Shown: one piece after another, positions 9,701 to 17,367 of the stretch
Layout of the letters: each line of letters opens with the position of its first letter
Numbering within the stretch: the stretch's first letter is position 1
Source of the DNA: Neolewinella xylanilytica
GTDB taxonomy: Bacteria; Bacteroidota; Bacteroidia; Chitinophagales; Saprospiraceae
Direction: 5' to 3'
NCBI RefSeq assembly: GCF_002934605.1
Contig: NZ_PTJC01000007.1
Span: 124,001-188,000 of the forward strand
DNA: 64,000 nt
The notes under the pieces: generated by a model
What the model was told of the DNA's origin: nothing
The model's database searches: none
The model's input: only the letters and a program-made list of their open reading frames with translations
Position numbers and translations under genes: made by a program

Positions 9701-10800
9701 TGCCAGTCGGCGGCCGACATAATGCGCGCGGCCAGGTTTACCCGGTTCCCCACGCAGGCGTACTGCGCCCTTTCCCCTCCGCCTACGATACCGGTAAAGG
9801 CGGTTCCGACCGTCATGCCCATCCGGAACCGGAATTGCTCCCGTTCGCCCTTACTGAGTACCTCCAGTTCGTGTTGTACGACCAAGGCGAATTCCAGGGC
9901 CCGTGCTACGTTATTCTCGTAGGAAACCGGGGCCCCGAAGAAGATGACCATGAGGGCTCCCTTGTCGCCGTAATCCACCTCCTTGAAGTAACCGCCGAAA
10001 TCCTTGACCTGATTCAGCACTACGGTAGCGAAACGGTTGAGCTGGTCGTGGGTCCGCACGGCGTCGAACGATAGAAAGCAGGAAACCACGGTGCGGAACT
10101 CCCCCGCCTGGTCGTAGCGAACTACCTCCGGCGGCAGGAAGGCGGTGGCGATCTCGGCATCGATGGGCGGCAGATTGAGCGGAGCTACCTCAACCTCTAC
10201 GTCGGTGGAAACGTCGCTCAGGATACGGTAGGCCTGGGCGTCGATTTCTTCGGTGTAGACCAGCCGGCCCTCGATGAGGCTCTGTACGTAATTATCGATG
10301 ACGATTTCCTGCTCTCCGGCGAGCGACTGGCATTTCGCGGCCGAGTCGATGGCGGGGCCCCGAAAGTAGAAGGCCCGCAAATCCTCCCCTACGATTCCGT
10401 AGTTGACGGTTCCGGTAGCGATCCCCGCCTTGATGCCGATGCGGAAATTGGCAAACTCGTTTCCCCGCTCCCGGAATAGCTGGCGCGCGCGCTCCGCGGT
10501 GCGCAACAGGTGCATGGCGTGGCTGCGATTGGCGGCCAGGGGGAAAACGGCGGTGAAGGCATCGCCGGCGAAGTAGGGGATGAAGCCCCCGGAAGCGTAA
10601 GCAAGGGCTACCAGTGGTTCGAAAACTTCGTTCAGAATGACCGACAACTGCTCCGCTCCGCTTAAGCCCTGCTTCATCAGGGTCTCGGTCAGGGGGGTGA
10701 AACCCGATAGGTCGATGTTGAGGGTAAATGCCTCCAACTCGCCGTGCAACTCACCGGCGAGGTACTTCTGCTGTATGAATGGAGGGATTAGGGGTTGCAC
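6715..10800 (-). CDS. Soluble-adenylyl-cyclase-like protein: two class III cyclase domains, NTPase, TPRs
   Basis: About 1361 residues. A GTG at 10800 is chosen because homology-like sequence begins just after it and the frame upstream crosses a terminator hairpin; a TTG at 10875 is the outer limit. Cyclase domain 1 has both metal-binding Asp residues (about D30 in NIDLSGFT, D80 in FAGDAF) but lacks the catalytic Asn/Arg pair. Domain 2 has DKGALMVIFFG and NLAAR (Asn about 355, Arg about 359) but no first metal Asp. Next come a Walker A P-loop GEAGIGKS (about 449-456), a Walker B-like segment ending in EDVHWIDDDS, and TPR repeats from about residue 900 onward. The layout and complementary active sites match mammalian soluble adenylyl cyclase (ADCY10). 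cAMP synthesis is inferred, not shown. Confidence 0.85.
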   Translation of the reverse strand: MQPLIPPFIQQKYLAGELHGELEAFTLNIDLSGFTPLTETLMKQGLSGAEQLSVILNEVFEPLVALAYASGGFIPYFAGDAFTAVFPLAANRSHAMHLLRTAERARQLFRERGNEFANFRIGIKAGIATGTVNYGIVGEDLRAFYFRGPAIDSAAKCQSLAGEQEIVIDNYVQSLIEGRLVYTEEIDAQAYRILSDVSTDVEVEVAPLNLPPIDAEIATAFLPPEVVRYDQAGEFRTVVSCFLSFDAVRTHDQLNRFATVVLNQVKDFGGYFKEVDYGDKGALMVIFFGAPVSYENNVARALEFALVVQHELEVLSKGEREQFRFRMGMTVGTAFTGIVGGGERAQYACVGNRVNLAARIMSAADWQDVLVDEEIAGNAQFRFLPKGDIRYKGILDAVPTFALEGRQQSLGKPDYGGKPIGREAEIEKLLQFLRPLGEGKPAGIAYVFGEAGIGKSRLTHEVRRRVNNEFATNWLLGSCDQILHKPFNPFIYLLQRIFRQSIDLSTEQNLRRFEFRINRLRQALLRRKLPQARDLADELERTETILAAQLGIVIPGSLYTRLDAQGRYQNTIDAIVTLIVAECVLQPTVLELEDVHWIDDDSRAIVQELLRRVGDLPLLVVATARPDDDGHYPRLVDDQFRERHGISEFSVEIAGLTSEAVREFAESTLGGTVSEDTLETLLRATNSNPFYLEQILEYFREGELLVKKEDGLLHLSDESIQLSNSITSILTARIDRLSDMVRETVKAAAVIGREFDIPVLSEVMRSDAGFSGTEDAMKELQEQIRVAERGQIWSAMNELRYIFKHSLLREAVYGMQLTTRLQQLHRQIAAAIEKIYADSIEERYVDLAFHYEQSGEGEKTIEYLNKAASYARANYQNQQALDLYERLIKKLSQQPHEDVTVNIYLNQGGVCEIIGRWEAAQLAYEAAQRIAKSSRDVILLGRTNNALGQLHTLKGYYDLAMEYLKTAAGLFESVDDMFGIAKAYSNMGNLFFRTNHYDRALTYYKRSLESGLSQAGTTTSASTISHLGLTYMNLGEYAEAITVIAEQIPRHEISHDSMGLATLHTNLGIVYFESGDYDLSFEHHHKGIKLARELGNRRLQAIGLGSLGSINERKGNYEAALKLFEEDLKMCYELGDRQGIAVTEGLIGDIHSVLGNFSKAISHLDRCLSISSDLGYRKGVAKAVNTLGDIYYLQGKYDLSLKYYNQAIDIARSTTNRLVLGASLYEKGQVLLADNQLEVLREVEQEALEVAEDLGNPDVLFGAKLLHARCLMAYDSENYAEARAVLNELLASEHLTKEQEAEVHLTAYRISGRSDEAARARALERYEALYEDTRKYVYDFYLNMLRTGDENELNPNRRAED

Positions 10801-10850
10801 GGACGGTATTGAGATACGGTGTGCCAAAGGTAACCCCGGCGTACAAAACA

Positions 10851-10881
10851 AAACGGTTGCCCGCAGCGCTGGCAACCGTTT
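10851..10881 (-). terminator. Rho-independent-type terminator, minus strand
   Basis: AAACGGTTGCC (10851-10861) pairs with GGCAACCGTTT (10871-10881) around a 9-nt loop. Read on the minus strand, the stem is followed by TTTTGTTTTG, so it ends transcription coming from the 10953-11980 region, before the cyclase-like gene. Confidence 0.65.
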
Positions 10882-10952
10882 AAGTTCTTAGGTGGTTTTG
10901 AACTGAATTGATGGAATAGAATCCTAAAATAGCATAAGCGCGTCTACGGAAG

Positions 10953-11045
10953 CTAAAAGTGACGTGATCCGTCGAGCAGTGCTGAAGTAAGGCTTAGGCC
11001 ACCGCCGAGGGCACAGGCGGCCATGAGTACGTACAGTATCGTCAT
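10953..11045 (-). CDS. Possible 30-residue membrane peptide
   Basis: A short frame with ATG at 11045 and TAG at 10953 encodes about 30 residues: MTILYVLMAACALGGGLSLT is the hydrophobic part and the rest is a short polar tail ending in DGSRHF. It lies alone in the gap between the anti-sigma-like gene and the cyclase-like gene, about 70 nt before a clear terminator. The single hydrophobic helix plus charged tail is the shape of small membrane subunits or regulators, but I do not recognise a family. A chance frame cannot be excluded; no Shine-Dalgarno evidence is expected in Bacteroidota. Confidence 0.35.
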   Translation of the reverse strand: MTILYVLMAACALGGGLSLTSALLDGSRHF

Positions 11046-11197
11046 GAAGGCAACATTTGAGAGATGATGAAGGAAATGAACAGAATGAAGAGGCCTGAAA
11101 AATCGAGTCGCGGGGAATAAATGATCGTCCCTCGACCGACGAGCGCAATAAACATAATTGCGCTCCTAAATCCAAACTGTCAGCCAGAGAATTTATT

Positions 11198-11980
11198 TTA
11201 TGGTAACTCAATAACCGCAAGCGCCTGATCTTCAACCACCGGAGGCGCCTCCCGACCTGCTTCCCACTCATAAATTCTCAGTACCGGATCGGCATCGTGA
11301 AACGGAATCACGTAGAGCCCGTTCAGTTGCCGCCCGGTAACGATTTCCGGCTCAGAAAGCCCGCTCAGGCTGCCGCTGTAAAGGTAATATGCCTGCCCCG
11401 GCCCCGGTGGTTTTATGTCGGATAAGTCTACCAACGCGATCCCCGCGCCCTCCATGACGTGGATGTGGAGCGTCCCGGTGTCCACCGGCCGGTTGTAGGA
11501 TGTTAAGTTTTCCCAGTCGCTATTGGCGTTGATGAGGGCCGCCCGCCCCCTTTCCATGTCGCGTAGATGGCTGGCCTCGTCCTGGGCGTGTAGCGCCCGT
11601 TCGGTCACCAAGTCGCTCCGCAATTCCTCTTTCAGGCGAAACAGGTAACCCGCCACCCCAATGAGGATGAGGCAGGCGGCCATGAGTACGTAGCGCCAGA
11701 TATTCAGGGTGTGATTGTGCTCCATCATGGCGGTGATCACCTCGTGGTCGAGGTCGCGGAATTCCTCCGCCGTCCGGGGCGTCCGCTCGCCGGGCGGTGG
11801 GCCGATGTCTTTAAGGTCCGCGTACGCGTTCAGATCCTTGCGTATCCGGGCCACTTCCCGGGCGAGTTCCGGATCTTCCTCGATCATCCTTTCCACTTCC
11901 TCGGTACGCTCGTGGTCCAACAGGCCGAGCACGTACTGGTCCAGCAGGCCACTGCGTTTTAATTCTTCCCTGTTTGTCAT
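11198..11980 (-). CDS. RskA-like anti-sigma factor
   Basis: About 260 residues. The ATG at 11980 gives MTNREELKRSGLLDQYVLGLLD, the usual start of an anti-sigma N-terminal domain; the frame stays open upstream without matching it. The acidic helical cytoplasmic domain (about 1-100) is followed by one membrane helix near residues 105-125 (WRYVLMAACLILIGVAGYLF), a coiled stretch, and a periplasmic domain with PPGPGQAYYLY and a C-terminal beta-rich region, as in the RskA/anti-sigma-K family. Such proteins hold an ECF sigma factor at the membrane until proteolysis. No sigma gene is adjacent; the nearest is at 20584-21105, so its partner is unknown. Confidence 0.75.
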   Translation of the reverse strand: MTNREELKRSGLLDQYVLGLLDHERTEEVERMIEEDPELAREVARIRKDLNAYADLKDIGPPPGERTPRTAEEFRDLDHEVITAMMEHNHTLNIWRYVLMAACLILIGVAGYLFRLKEELRSDLVTERALHAQDEASHLRDMERGRAALINANSDWENLTSYNRPVDTGTLHIHVMEGAGIALVDLSDIKPPGPGQAYYLYSGSLSGLSEPEIVTGRQLNGLYVIPFHDADPVLRIYEWEAGREAPPVVEDQALAVIELP

Positions 11981-12100
11981 AGGCCCCGGGGGTTCGTAGG
12001 ATAATCTAGAAACACTACGCGGACTGCGTTGTGCGTCTCTTTTATCTAATTGAATAACCACCGGCTTGTTTAAAATTGCGTCGGAGCGCGGGAGCGGCGT

Positions 12101-13111
12101 CTACTGTCCGACCGTGCTGCCGTCGTAAGCCCAGCGCAGGTACAGGGCCCCCCACGTAAATCCACCGCCGAAGGCCGTAAGAATCAGGTTGTCCCCCTTT
12201 TTCAACTGGCTTTCGTAATCCCACAGGCAAAGCGGCAGGGTGCCGGCCGTGGTGTTGCCGTATTTGTGGATGGTGACCATCACTTTCTCCCGCGGGAAGT
12301 TGACCATTTTACTGACCGTATCGATGATGCGGATATTCGCCTGGTGGGGTACCAACCAGTCGACGGTTTCCGCCGTAAGGTTGTTGCGTTGCATCACTTC
12401 CGTTACCACTTCCGACATCCCCTTCACCGCCGCCTTGAAGACCGGACGGCCGTTTTGCCGCACGAAGTGTTCCCGCGCCATTAGGGTGTCTACCGTAGAG
12501 GGCTTGCGGGAACCTCCCGCCACGAGGTACAGAAATTCCTCGCCGCTGCCGTCACCGTAGTGGCGGTAGTCGATGAACCCGTCACCGTCCGTAGTAGGTT
12601 CGAGCATGACGGCACCGCCCCCGTCGCCGAAGATGACGCAGGTGGTACGGTCGGTGTAGTCGATGATGGACGACATCTTATCCGCGCCCACAACGATAAC
12701 CTTTTTGTGCTGCCCCGCCTCGATGAACTTAGCGCCTACGGTAAGGGCGTACAGAAAGCCACTGCAGGCCGCGCTGACGTCGAAGCCGAAGGCGTTCTTG
12801 ATGCCGGCCCGGTAGGCGGAGACATTCGCCGTATCGGGGAAAATGCTGTCGCCGGTTACGGTGGCACAGATTACGAGTTCGACGTCGTCCGGGTTGGTGT
12901 TGGTCTTCTTCAGCAGGCCCTTGAGGGCCTCCACGACCATGACGGAGGTTCCCTTCCCCTCGCCTTTGAGGATATGTCGCTCTTTAATGCCGGTGCGGCT
13001 GGTTATCCACTCGTCGTTGGTGTCGACGATCGTAGCCAGTTCATCGTTGGTGAGTACGTAATCGGGTACGTAGCCCTGTACTCCCGTAATGGCGGCTCGG
13101 ATTTGACTCAT
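12101..13111 (-). CDS. fabH: Beta-ketoacyl-ACP synthase III (FabH)
   Basis: 336 residues. Condenses acyl-CoA with malonyl-ACP to start fatty-acid chains. The Cys-His-Asn triad is visible: Cys near 114 in VSAACSGFLYAL, His near 253 in VPHQANIRI and Asn near 283 in KYGNTTAGTLPL. The N-terminus has the family's NDELATIVDTNDEWITSRTGIKERH, and the C-terminus ends with GGGFTWGALYLRW. Length is normal. It sits alone rather than with plsX or rpmF, its common partners in other phyla, between the anti-sigma-like gene and the symporter gene. Confidence 0.95.
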   Translation of the reverse strand: MSQIRAAITGVQGYVPDYVLTNDELATIVDTNDEWITSRTGIKERHILKGEGKGTSVMVVEALKGLLKKTNTNPDDVELVICATVTGDSIFPDTANVSAYRAGIKNAFGFDVSAACSGFLYALTVGAKFIEAGQHKKVIVVGADKMSSIIDYTDRTTCVIFGDGGGAVMLEPTTDGDGFIDYRHYGDGSGEEFLYLVAGGSRKPSTVDTLMAREHFVRQNGRPVFKAAVKGMSEVVTEVMQRNNLTAETVDWLVPHQANIRIIDTVSKMVNFPREKVMVTIHKYGNTTAGTLPLCLWDYESQLKKGDNLILTAFGGGFTWGALYLRWAYDGSTVGQ

Positions 13112-13205
13112 GGTTTGGAGGGGTGCTGGTTAAAGGGCACAAGGTAAGCAGGTCACCGTCAGTCCGCAACTGCTAAGGTTCCGGTACCGCCGCTTGACCG
13201 GACAA

Positions 13206-14774
13206 TCAGCTATTCAGGGTGGGATCCAGCATGTCTTCTTCGGGCTCGTCCGGCGACTCGCTCAGTGCTACCAGCCCGATGAACGTAAGCAGGCCGTTGA
13301 AGGCCAGGATAAGGAAGCCGAACTCGAAGCCGCCGAGCAGGACCGCGGAATACCGGTCGACCAGGATCGAAATGATCGGGGCCAGCAGGCAGATTAGCAT
13401 CAGCGCGGGAACGTGGGTGTTCCCGACGACGATCGTCTCCCGGACCCGGAAGTTGGTCAGCAGCCCGAAGGCGAATAAGCCGAGCAGGGGGCCGTAGGTG
13501 TAGCCCGCGGCCTTGAAGAGGTCGTTGATGACGGCCTGGTTGTTGATCAGTTCGAAGCCCATGATGACCAGGAAAAGCAGGAGGCTGAAACCGGAATGAA
13601 CCAGTAGCCGCTGTCGCTTGATCGACATTCTTTGTTCCTGCGCTCCGGCGCCCTCCGCTTGGTTTTCCCGCATCCCCAGGAAGTCGACGCAGAAAGAAGT
13701 GGTCAGCGCGGTGAGGGCACTGTCGGCACTGGAATAAGCCGCGGCGATTACGCCGAGAATAAACAGCACGCCGGCTACTGGCGGCAGGTTGACCAGCGCG
13801 ATGGTGGGATACAGCAGGTCGGAGGTGGGCGGAATGGTGAGCCCGACGGTCGAGGCGTAGATGTAGAGCAGCGCGCCGAGCCCCAGAAACAGCACGTTGG
13901 CGAAGAAAAGCACGATGCTGAAGGCGAACATATTCTTCTGGGCATCCCGGAAGTTGGGCATGCTGAGGTTTTTCTGCATCATGTCCTGGTCGAGGCCGGT
14001 CATCACGATGGTGATGAGGGCACCGCTCAGGAATTGCTTGAAAAAGTTGTTCGGGTCGGTCCACCCCCCCTCGAAGAAGAACCACTGGCTGTAATTGCTC
14101 TGCCCGATCATCCGCACCATGCCCCCCAGGTCGGTTTCCAGGGCATTGCCGATGTACGCGACGGTGATGGCGGCGGCGGCAAGCATGCACACCGTCTGGA
14201 GGGTGTCCGTGACGATGATCGTCTTGATCCCGCCGCGAAAGGTATAGAGCCAGATGAGGAGGATGGTCGCCGCTACGGTAACCGAGAAGGGGATGCCGAT
14301 GGGGGCCGCAACGAACCGCTGCAGGACGATAGCCACCAAAAACATGCGGAAAGCCGCCCCGATGGTGCGCGACAGCAAGAAATAGAAGGACCCGATCTTG
14401 TAGCCGTGCCAGCCGATGCGCGTGTGGAGATATTCGTATATACTGGTTAGCCCCATGCGGTAATAGAGGGGTAGCAGTACGACGGCGATCACGAGGTACC
14501 CCAGCAGGTACCCCATCACTACCTGCATGTAACTGAAGGCCTGATTGACGCCGCCGGCGCCCACCGCCCCCGGGATACTAATGAAGGTAACCCCCGATAA
14601 ACTGGAGCCCACCATGCCGATGGCAACGAGCGGCCAGGCGGATTTGCGGCCCGCCAGGAAGAAGTCGCTGTTGTCGCTGTCTTTGCTGCTGGTCAGGAAA
14701 GAAACCAGCACCAGGATGGCGAAGTAGATCGCAACGATGCCGAGGATGGCAAGAGGACTGAGGGATGCATTCAT
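13206..14774 (-). CDS. Sodium:solute symporter (SSS family)
   Basis: 522 residues with about 13 predicted membrane helices. N-terminal SDFFLAGRKSAWPLVAIGMVGS and SSLSGVTFISIPGAVG are typical of the SSS family helices 1-2, which line the Na+ and substrate sites. Substrate (sugar, sialic acid, proline, iodide and others occur in the family) cannot be told from sequence. A linker of about 20 residues, rich in E, G and Q, falls near residues 373-390; its DNA contains the repeat 15-mer CTGCGCTCCGGCGCC (13638-13652) also found in intergenic hairpins. A Na+ gradient for it could come from the nqr operon in this window (inference). Confidence 0.88.
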   Translation of the reverse strand: MNASLSPLAILGIVAIYFAILVLVSFLTSSKDSDNSDFFLAGRKSAWPLVAIGMVGSSLSGVTFISIPGAVGAGGVNQAFSYMQVVMGYLLGYLVIAVVLLPLYYRMGLTSIYEYLHTRIGWHGYKIGSFYFLLSRTIGAAFRMFLVAIVLQRFVAAPIGIPFSVTVAATILLIWLYTFRGGIKTIIVTDTLQTVCMLAAAAITVAYIGNALETDLGGMVRMIGQSNYSQWFFFEGGWTDPNNFFKQFLSGALITIVMTGLDQDMMQKNLSMPNFRDAQKNMFAFSIVLFFANVLFLGLGALLYIYASTVGLTIPPTSDLLYPTIALVNLPPVAGVLFILGVIAAAYSSADSALTALTTSFCVDFLGMRENQAEGAGAQEQRMSIKRQRLLVHSGFSLLLFLVIMGFELINNQAVINDLFKAAGYTYGPLLGLFAFGLLTNFRVRETIVVGNTHVPALMLICLLAPIISILVDRYSAVLLGGFEFGFLILAFNGLLTFIGLVALSESPDEPEEDMLDPTLNS

Positions 14775-14813
14775 GGGCGGGAGCGCAATTTATGCAATTC
14801 CCCCGCCAATCGA

Positions 14814-15116
14814 TCAGCTCAGCTTGGCGAGTTCGTCCTTCAGCGTTTGTGGACTCTGCACTCCGGCGGCGCGAAATTTTAATTCCCCCCGGTGGAAGAT
14901 CATGGTAGTGGGCATGGCCTGGACGCCCAGTTTTTCCGTGATTTCGGGGTTGCGGTCTACGTCGATCTTGACCAGTCGCATGCCGTCACCGAGCTCCTCT
15001 TTCAGCTGCTTCAGGATTGGGGAGTAGGCGTGGCAGGGCCCGCACCAAGTGGCGAAAAAATCGATCAGTACGGGCTTCTCGCCGTTGATGAGGTCTTGGA
15101 AGGAGGTCTGGGCCAT
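14814..15116 (-). CDS. Thioredoxin
   Basis: 100 residues from the ATG at 15116 (MAQTSFQDLINGEKPVLIDF); the open frame upstream (to 15224) is Pro/Asn-rich and unlike the family. It shows the active site ATWCGPC and the cis-Pro loop AMPTTMIF, with the usual DVDRNPEITEKLGV between them. No signal peptide, so it is cytoplasmic and should reduce protein disulfides. It lies about 100 nt downstream of ligA on the same strand. The residue after the CGPC motif is His (CGPCHAYSP) rather than the usual Lys/Arg. Confidence 0.93.
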   Translation of the reverse strand: MAQTSFQDLINGEKPVLIDFFATWCGPCHAYSPILKQLKEELGDGMRLVKIDVDRNPEITEKLGVQAMPTTMIFHRGELKFRAAGVQSPQTLKDELAKLS

Positions 15117-15220
15117 GGTTTTATTATTGGTAACCTGGGGGCCGGGGGAATGGTTTTCTTTGGGGTTTGGGGGTGTTGTAGTTGCCCCTTGCTCCGGCTG
15201 GGTTCGTCGCGAGCGGGAGG

Positions 15221-17356
15221 TCACCCACCGACCAGGGCGAGAAATTCTTCCTCCGTCAGGATCCGGACGGTACCGAGCGCCTGGGCCTTTTTGAGTTTCG
15301 AGCCTGGTTTTTCACCGACCACCAGTATATCTAGTTTCCCGCTTACGGCGGAAACGATGCGCGCGCCGGCGGCCAGCGCCCGTTCCTGCGCTTCCTTGCG
15401 GCTTAGCTGCTGCAGGCTACCGGTAAACAGCATGCTTTTTTCCACAAATGGACCTTCCGTAACGGTGGCGGCGGGGCGGTCCTCCTCGGTGGGACGGACG
15501 TTGACGCCAAGCGCTTCTAGCTCCCGGAGCTGTTCGAGGTGGATGGGGTTGGCGAAGTAGGCCGCTACGTTGGTGGCGACCGTGGGGCCGATGTCCTTAA
15601 TGTGCAAAAACTGATCTTCCGACCAGTCGGCCAGGTCGAGTACGTGGTCGACGTTCTGAGCGATCAACTGACTGGCTTTTTTACCCAGGTGGTGGATACT
15701 AAGTCCGTGTAGCAGCCTCCACAGCGGATTTTGCTTGGCGGTGTCGACGCTGCGGCGGAGGTTGTCGGCCGACCGGTCTCCGAAGCCCTCCAGCGCAGCG
15801 ATCTCGGGGTAGGGCAAGCGGTAGACGTCGACGATGGTTTTCAGCCAGCCCAGCTCGTAGAACTGCTCCACGTAGCGGCGTCCCATACCGTCGATATCCA
15901 TGGCGGCTTTGGAAACGTGAAAGACAATCCGCTGTAAATTTTGCGCCCCGCACACGCAGACGGGGCAGCGCCAGGCGGCTTCTCCCTCGGCCCGGACGAG
16001 GGGGGCCGCTTCGTCGGTCTGGTTGATGGGGCAGGTGACCGGCCATTCGATCGGTTGCTCGCTTCCGTCGCGCAGTTCCTCGAGGGGTTTGACGATGTAG
16101 GGAATCACGTCGCCGGCCCGTTCGAGCAGGACCTTGTCGCCGAGGCGAAGATCCTTTTCCCGGATGAAATCCTCGTTGTGCAGGGAAATGCTGCTGATCA
16201 TCACGCCGGCGAGGGCTACCGGCTCGGTCTTCGCTACCGGTGTGATGGTGCCGATCTTGCCAACCTGGTATTCCACGTTCAACAGGGTCGTCGTGGCCTG
16301 CCTGGCGGCGAATTTGTACGCAATCGCCCAACGCGGGTGGTGGCTGGTGTAGCCCGCCCGTTCCTGGAGCGCCAGGTTGTCGACCTTGATTACCATGCCG
16401 TCGATCTCGTACGGGTACGTTTCGCGCTGGCCTTCCCATAGCTCACAGAAATCCGCGGCCGCCGCGATGTTTTCCGCCTGGCTGCGCTCGTACCCCATGG
16501 CGGGTACTTTAAAACCTAGCTTAGCCAGGACATCCAGCGCCTGGGTGTGGGTGCCAAGGGCCTGGACGGAGTCGTTACCTTCCGCATCCGTGCCATATCC
16601 GAAGCTATAGATAAAGGCTTCGAGGTTGCGCTCCGCCACCTCCGTGGGTGATTTCATGCGCAGCCCGCCCGTAGCCGTGTTGCGGGGATTGGCGAAAAGC
16701 GTCAACCCGGCCTCGGCCCGCGCGGCGTTCATTTGTTGAAAGCGGTCTTTGCGGATGATGACTTCCCCCCGAAGTTCTACCCGGTGTAGGCCGTGCTGGA
16801 TGAAGCGGGCGGTGAGGGGAATGGACTTAATCACGCGGGCGTTGTGGGTGATTTCCTCCCCTAGAACGCCGTTCCCCCGCGTGGCGGCCCGCACCAGCCG
16901 GTCGTTCTCGTAGACCAATGCGATGGTGCCACCGTCGAATTTGGGTTCTACCGCGTAGGCGATCTCCACCGCCTCGTCCATGTTCAGCATCCGTTTTACC
17001 TGGCGGTCGAATTCGGCCAGGTCTTCGGCGTTGTAGCTATTTCCGAGGCTCAGCATGGGGGTGAGATGGGGCACGCTGGTGAAGTCCCCGGAAAGGTCGC
17101 TGCCCACCCGCTGGGTCGGGCTGTCGGGCGTGATCAGGCCGGGGTGATCGGCTTCCAGGGCCTCGAGCAGTTTAAACAGGCTGTCGTATTCGAAATCGCT
17201 GAGCACCGGGTCGTTTGCGACGTAATAGCGCCATTCGTGGTAGCGCAGCAGGGAGCGTAACTCGGGAAGCCGATCGGCCGCGGGCAAATTAACGTCTCCT
17301 TCCAGGTACTCCTTTGAGCGGGCGTAGAGCTGCCGCTGTTCTTCATTTCCGTACAT
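15221..17356 (-). CDS. ligA: NAD+-dependent DNA ligase LigA
   Basis: 711 residues; seals nicks in replication and repair. Order: NAD-binding Ia domain (RYHEWRYYVANDPVLSDFEYD), adenylation domain with the AMP-accepting Lys in EPKFDGG (about 135), OB fold (LGDKVLLERAGDVIPYI), zinc finger (about 440-465), HhH repeats (LEGFGDRSADNLRRS, IKDIGPTVATNVA) and a C-terminal BRCT domain (about 630-711). The zinc finger is altered: the usual first CPxC is CPIN, while the second half has three Cys in CPVCVCGAQ, so four Cys remain but are spaced differently. It is followed by thioredoxin and preceded by gldE, 11 bp away. Confidence 0.95.
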   Translation of the reverse strand: MYGNEEQRQLYARSKEYLEGDVNLPAADRLPELRSLLRYHEWRYYVANDPVLSDFEYDSLFKLLEALEADHPGLITPDSPTQRVGSDLSGDFTSVPHLTPMLSLGNSYNAEDLAEFDRQVKRMLNMDEAVEIAYAVEPKFDGGTIALVYENDRLVRAATRGNGVLGEEITHNARVIKSIPLTARFIQHGLHRVELRGEVIIRKDRFQQMNAARAEAGLTLFANPRNTATGGLRMKSPTEVAERNLEAFIYSFGYGTDAEGNDSVQALGTHTQALDVLAKLGFKVPAMGYERSQAENIAAAADFCELWEGQRETYPYEIDGMVIKVDNLALQERAGYTSHHPRWAIAYKFAARQATTTLLNVEYQVGKIGTITPVAKTEPVALAGVMISSISLHNEDFIREKDLRLGDKVLLERAGDVIPYIVKPLEELRDGSEQPIEWPVTCPINQTDEAAPLVRAEGEAAWRCPVCVCGAQNLQRIVFHVSKAAMDIDGMGRRYVEQFYELGWLKTIVDVYRLPYPEIAALEGFGDRSADNLRRSVDTAKQNPLWRLLHGLSIHHLGKKASQLIAQNVDHVLDLADWSEDQFLHIKDIGPTVATNVAAYFANPIHLEQLRELEALGVNVRPTEEDRPAATVTEGPFVEKSMLFTGSLQQLSRKEAQERALAAGARIVSAVSGKLDILVVGEKPGSKLKKAQALGTVRILTEEEFLALVGG

Positions 17357-17367
17357 AATAGCCGGGG

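Noticed and set aside
10924-11271. 115-residue minus-strand frame overlapping the end of the anti-sigma gene
   Set aside because: It overlaps a well-supported gene, has basic low-complexity sequence, and lacks a domain.
12101-13111. KAS III-like enzyme of a secondary-metabolite cluster
   Set aside because: All FabH catalytic motifs are standard and no biosynthetic cluster genes surround it.
15117-15224. N-terminal extension of the thioredoxin
   Set aside because: The upstream frame is Pro/Asn-rich without signal peptide or conservation pattern; the ATG at 15116 matches the family start.
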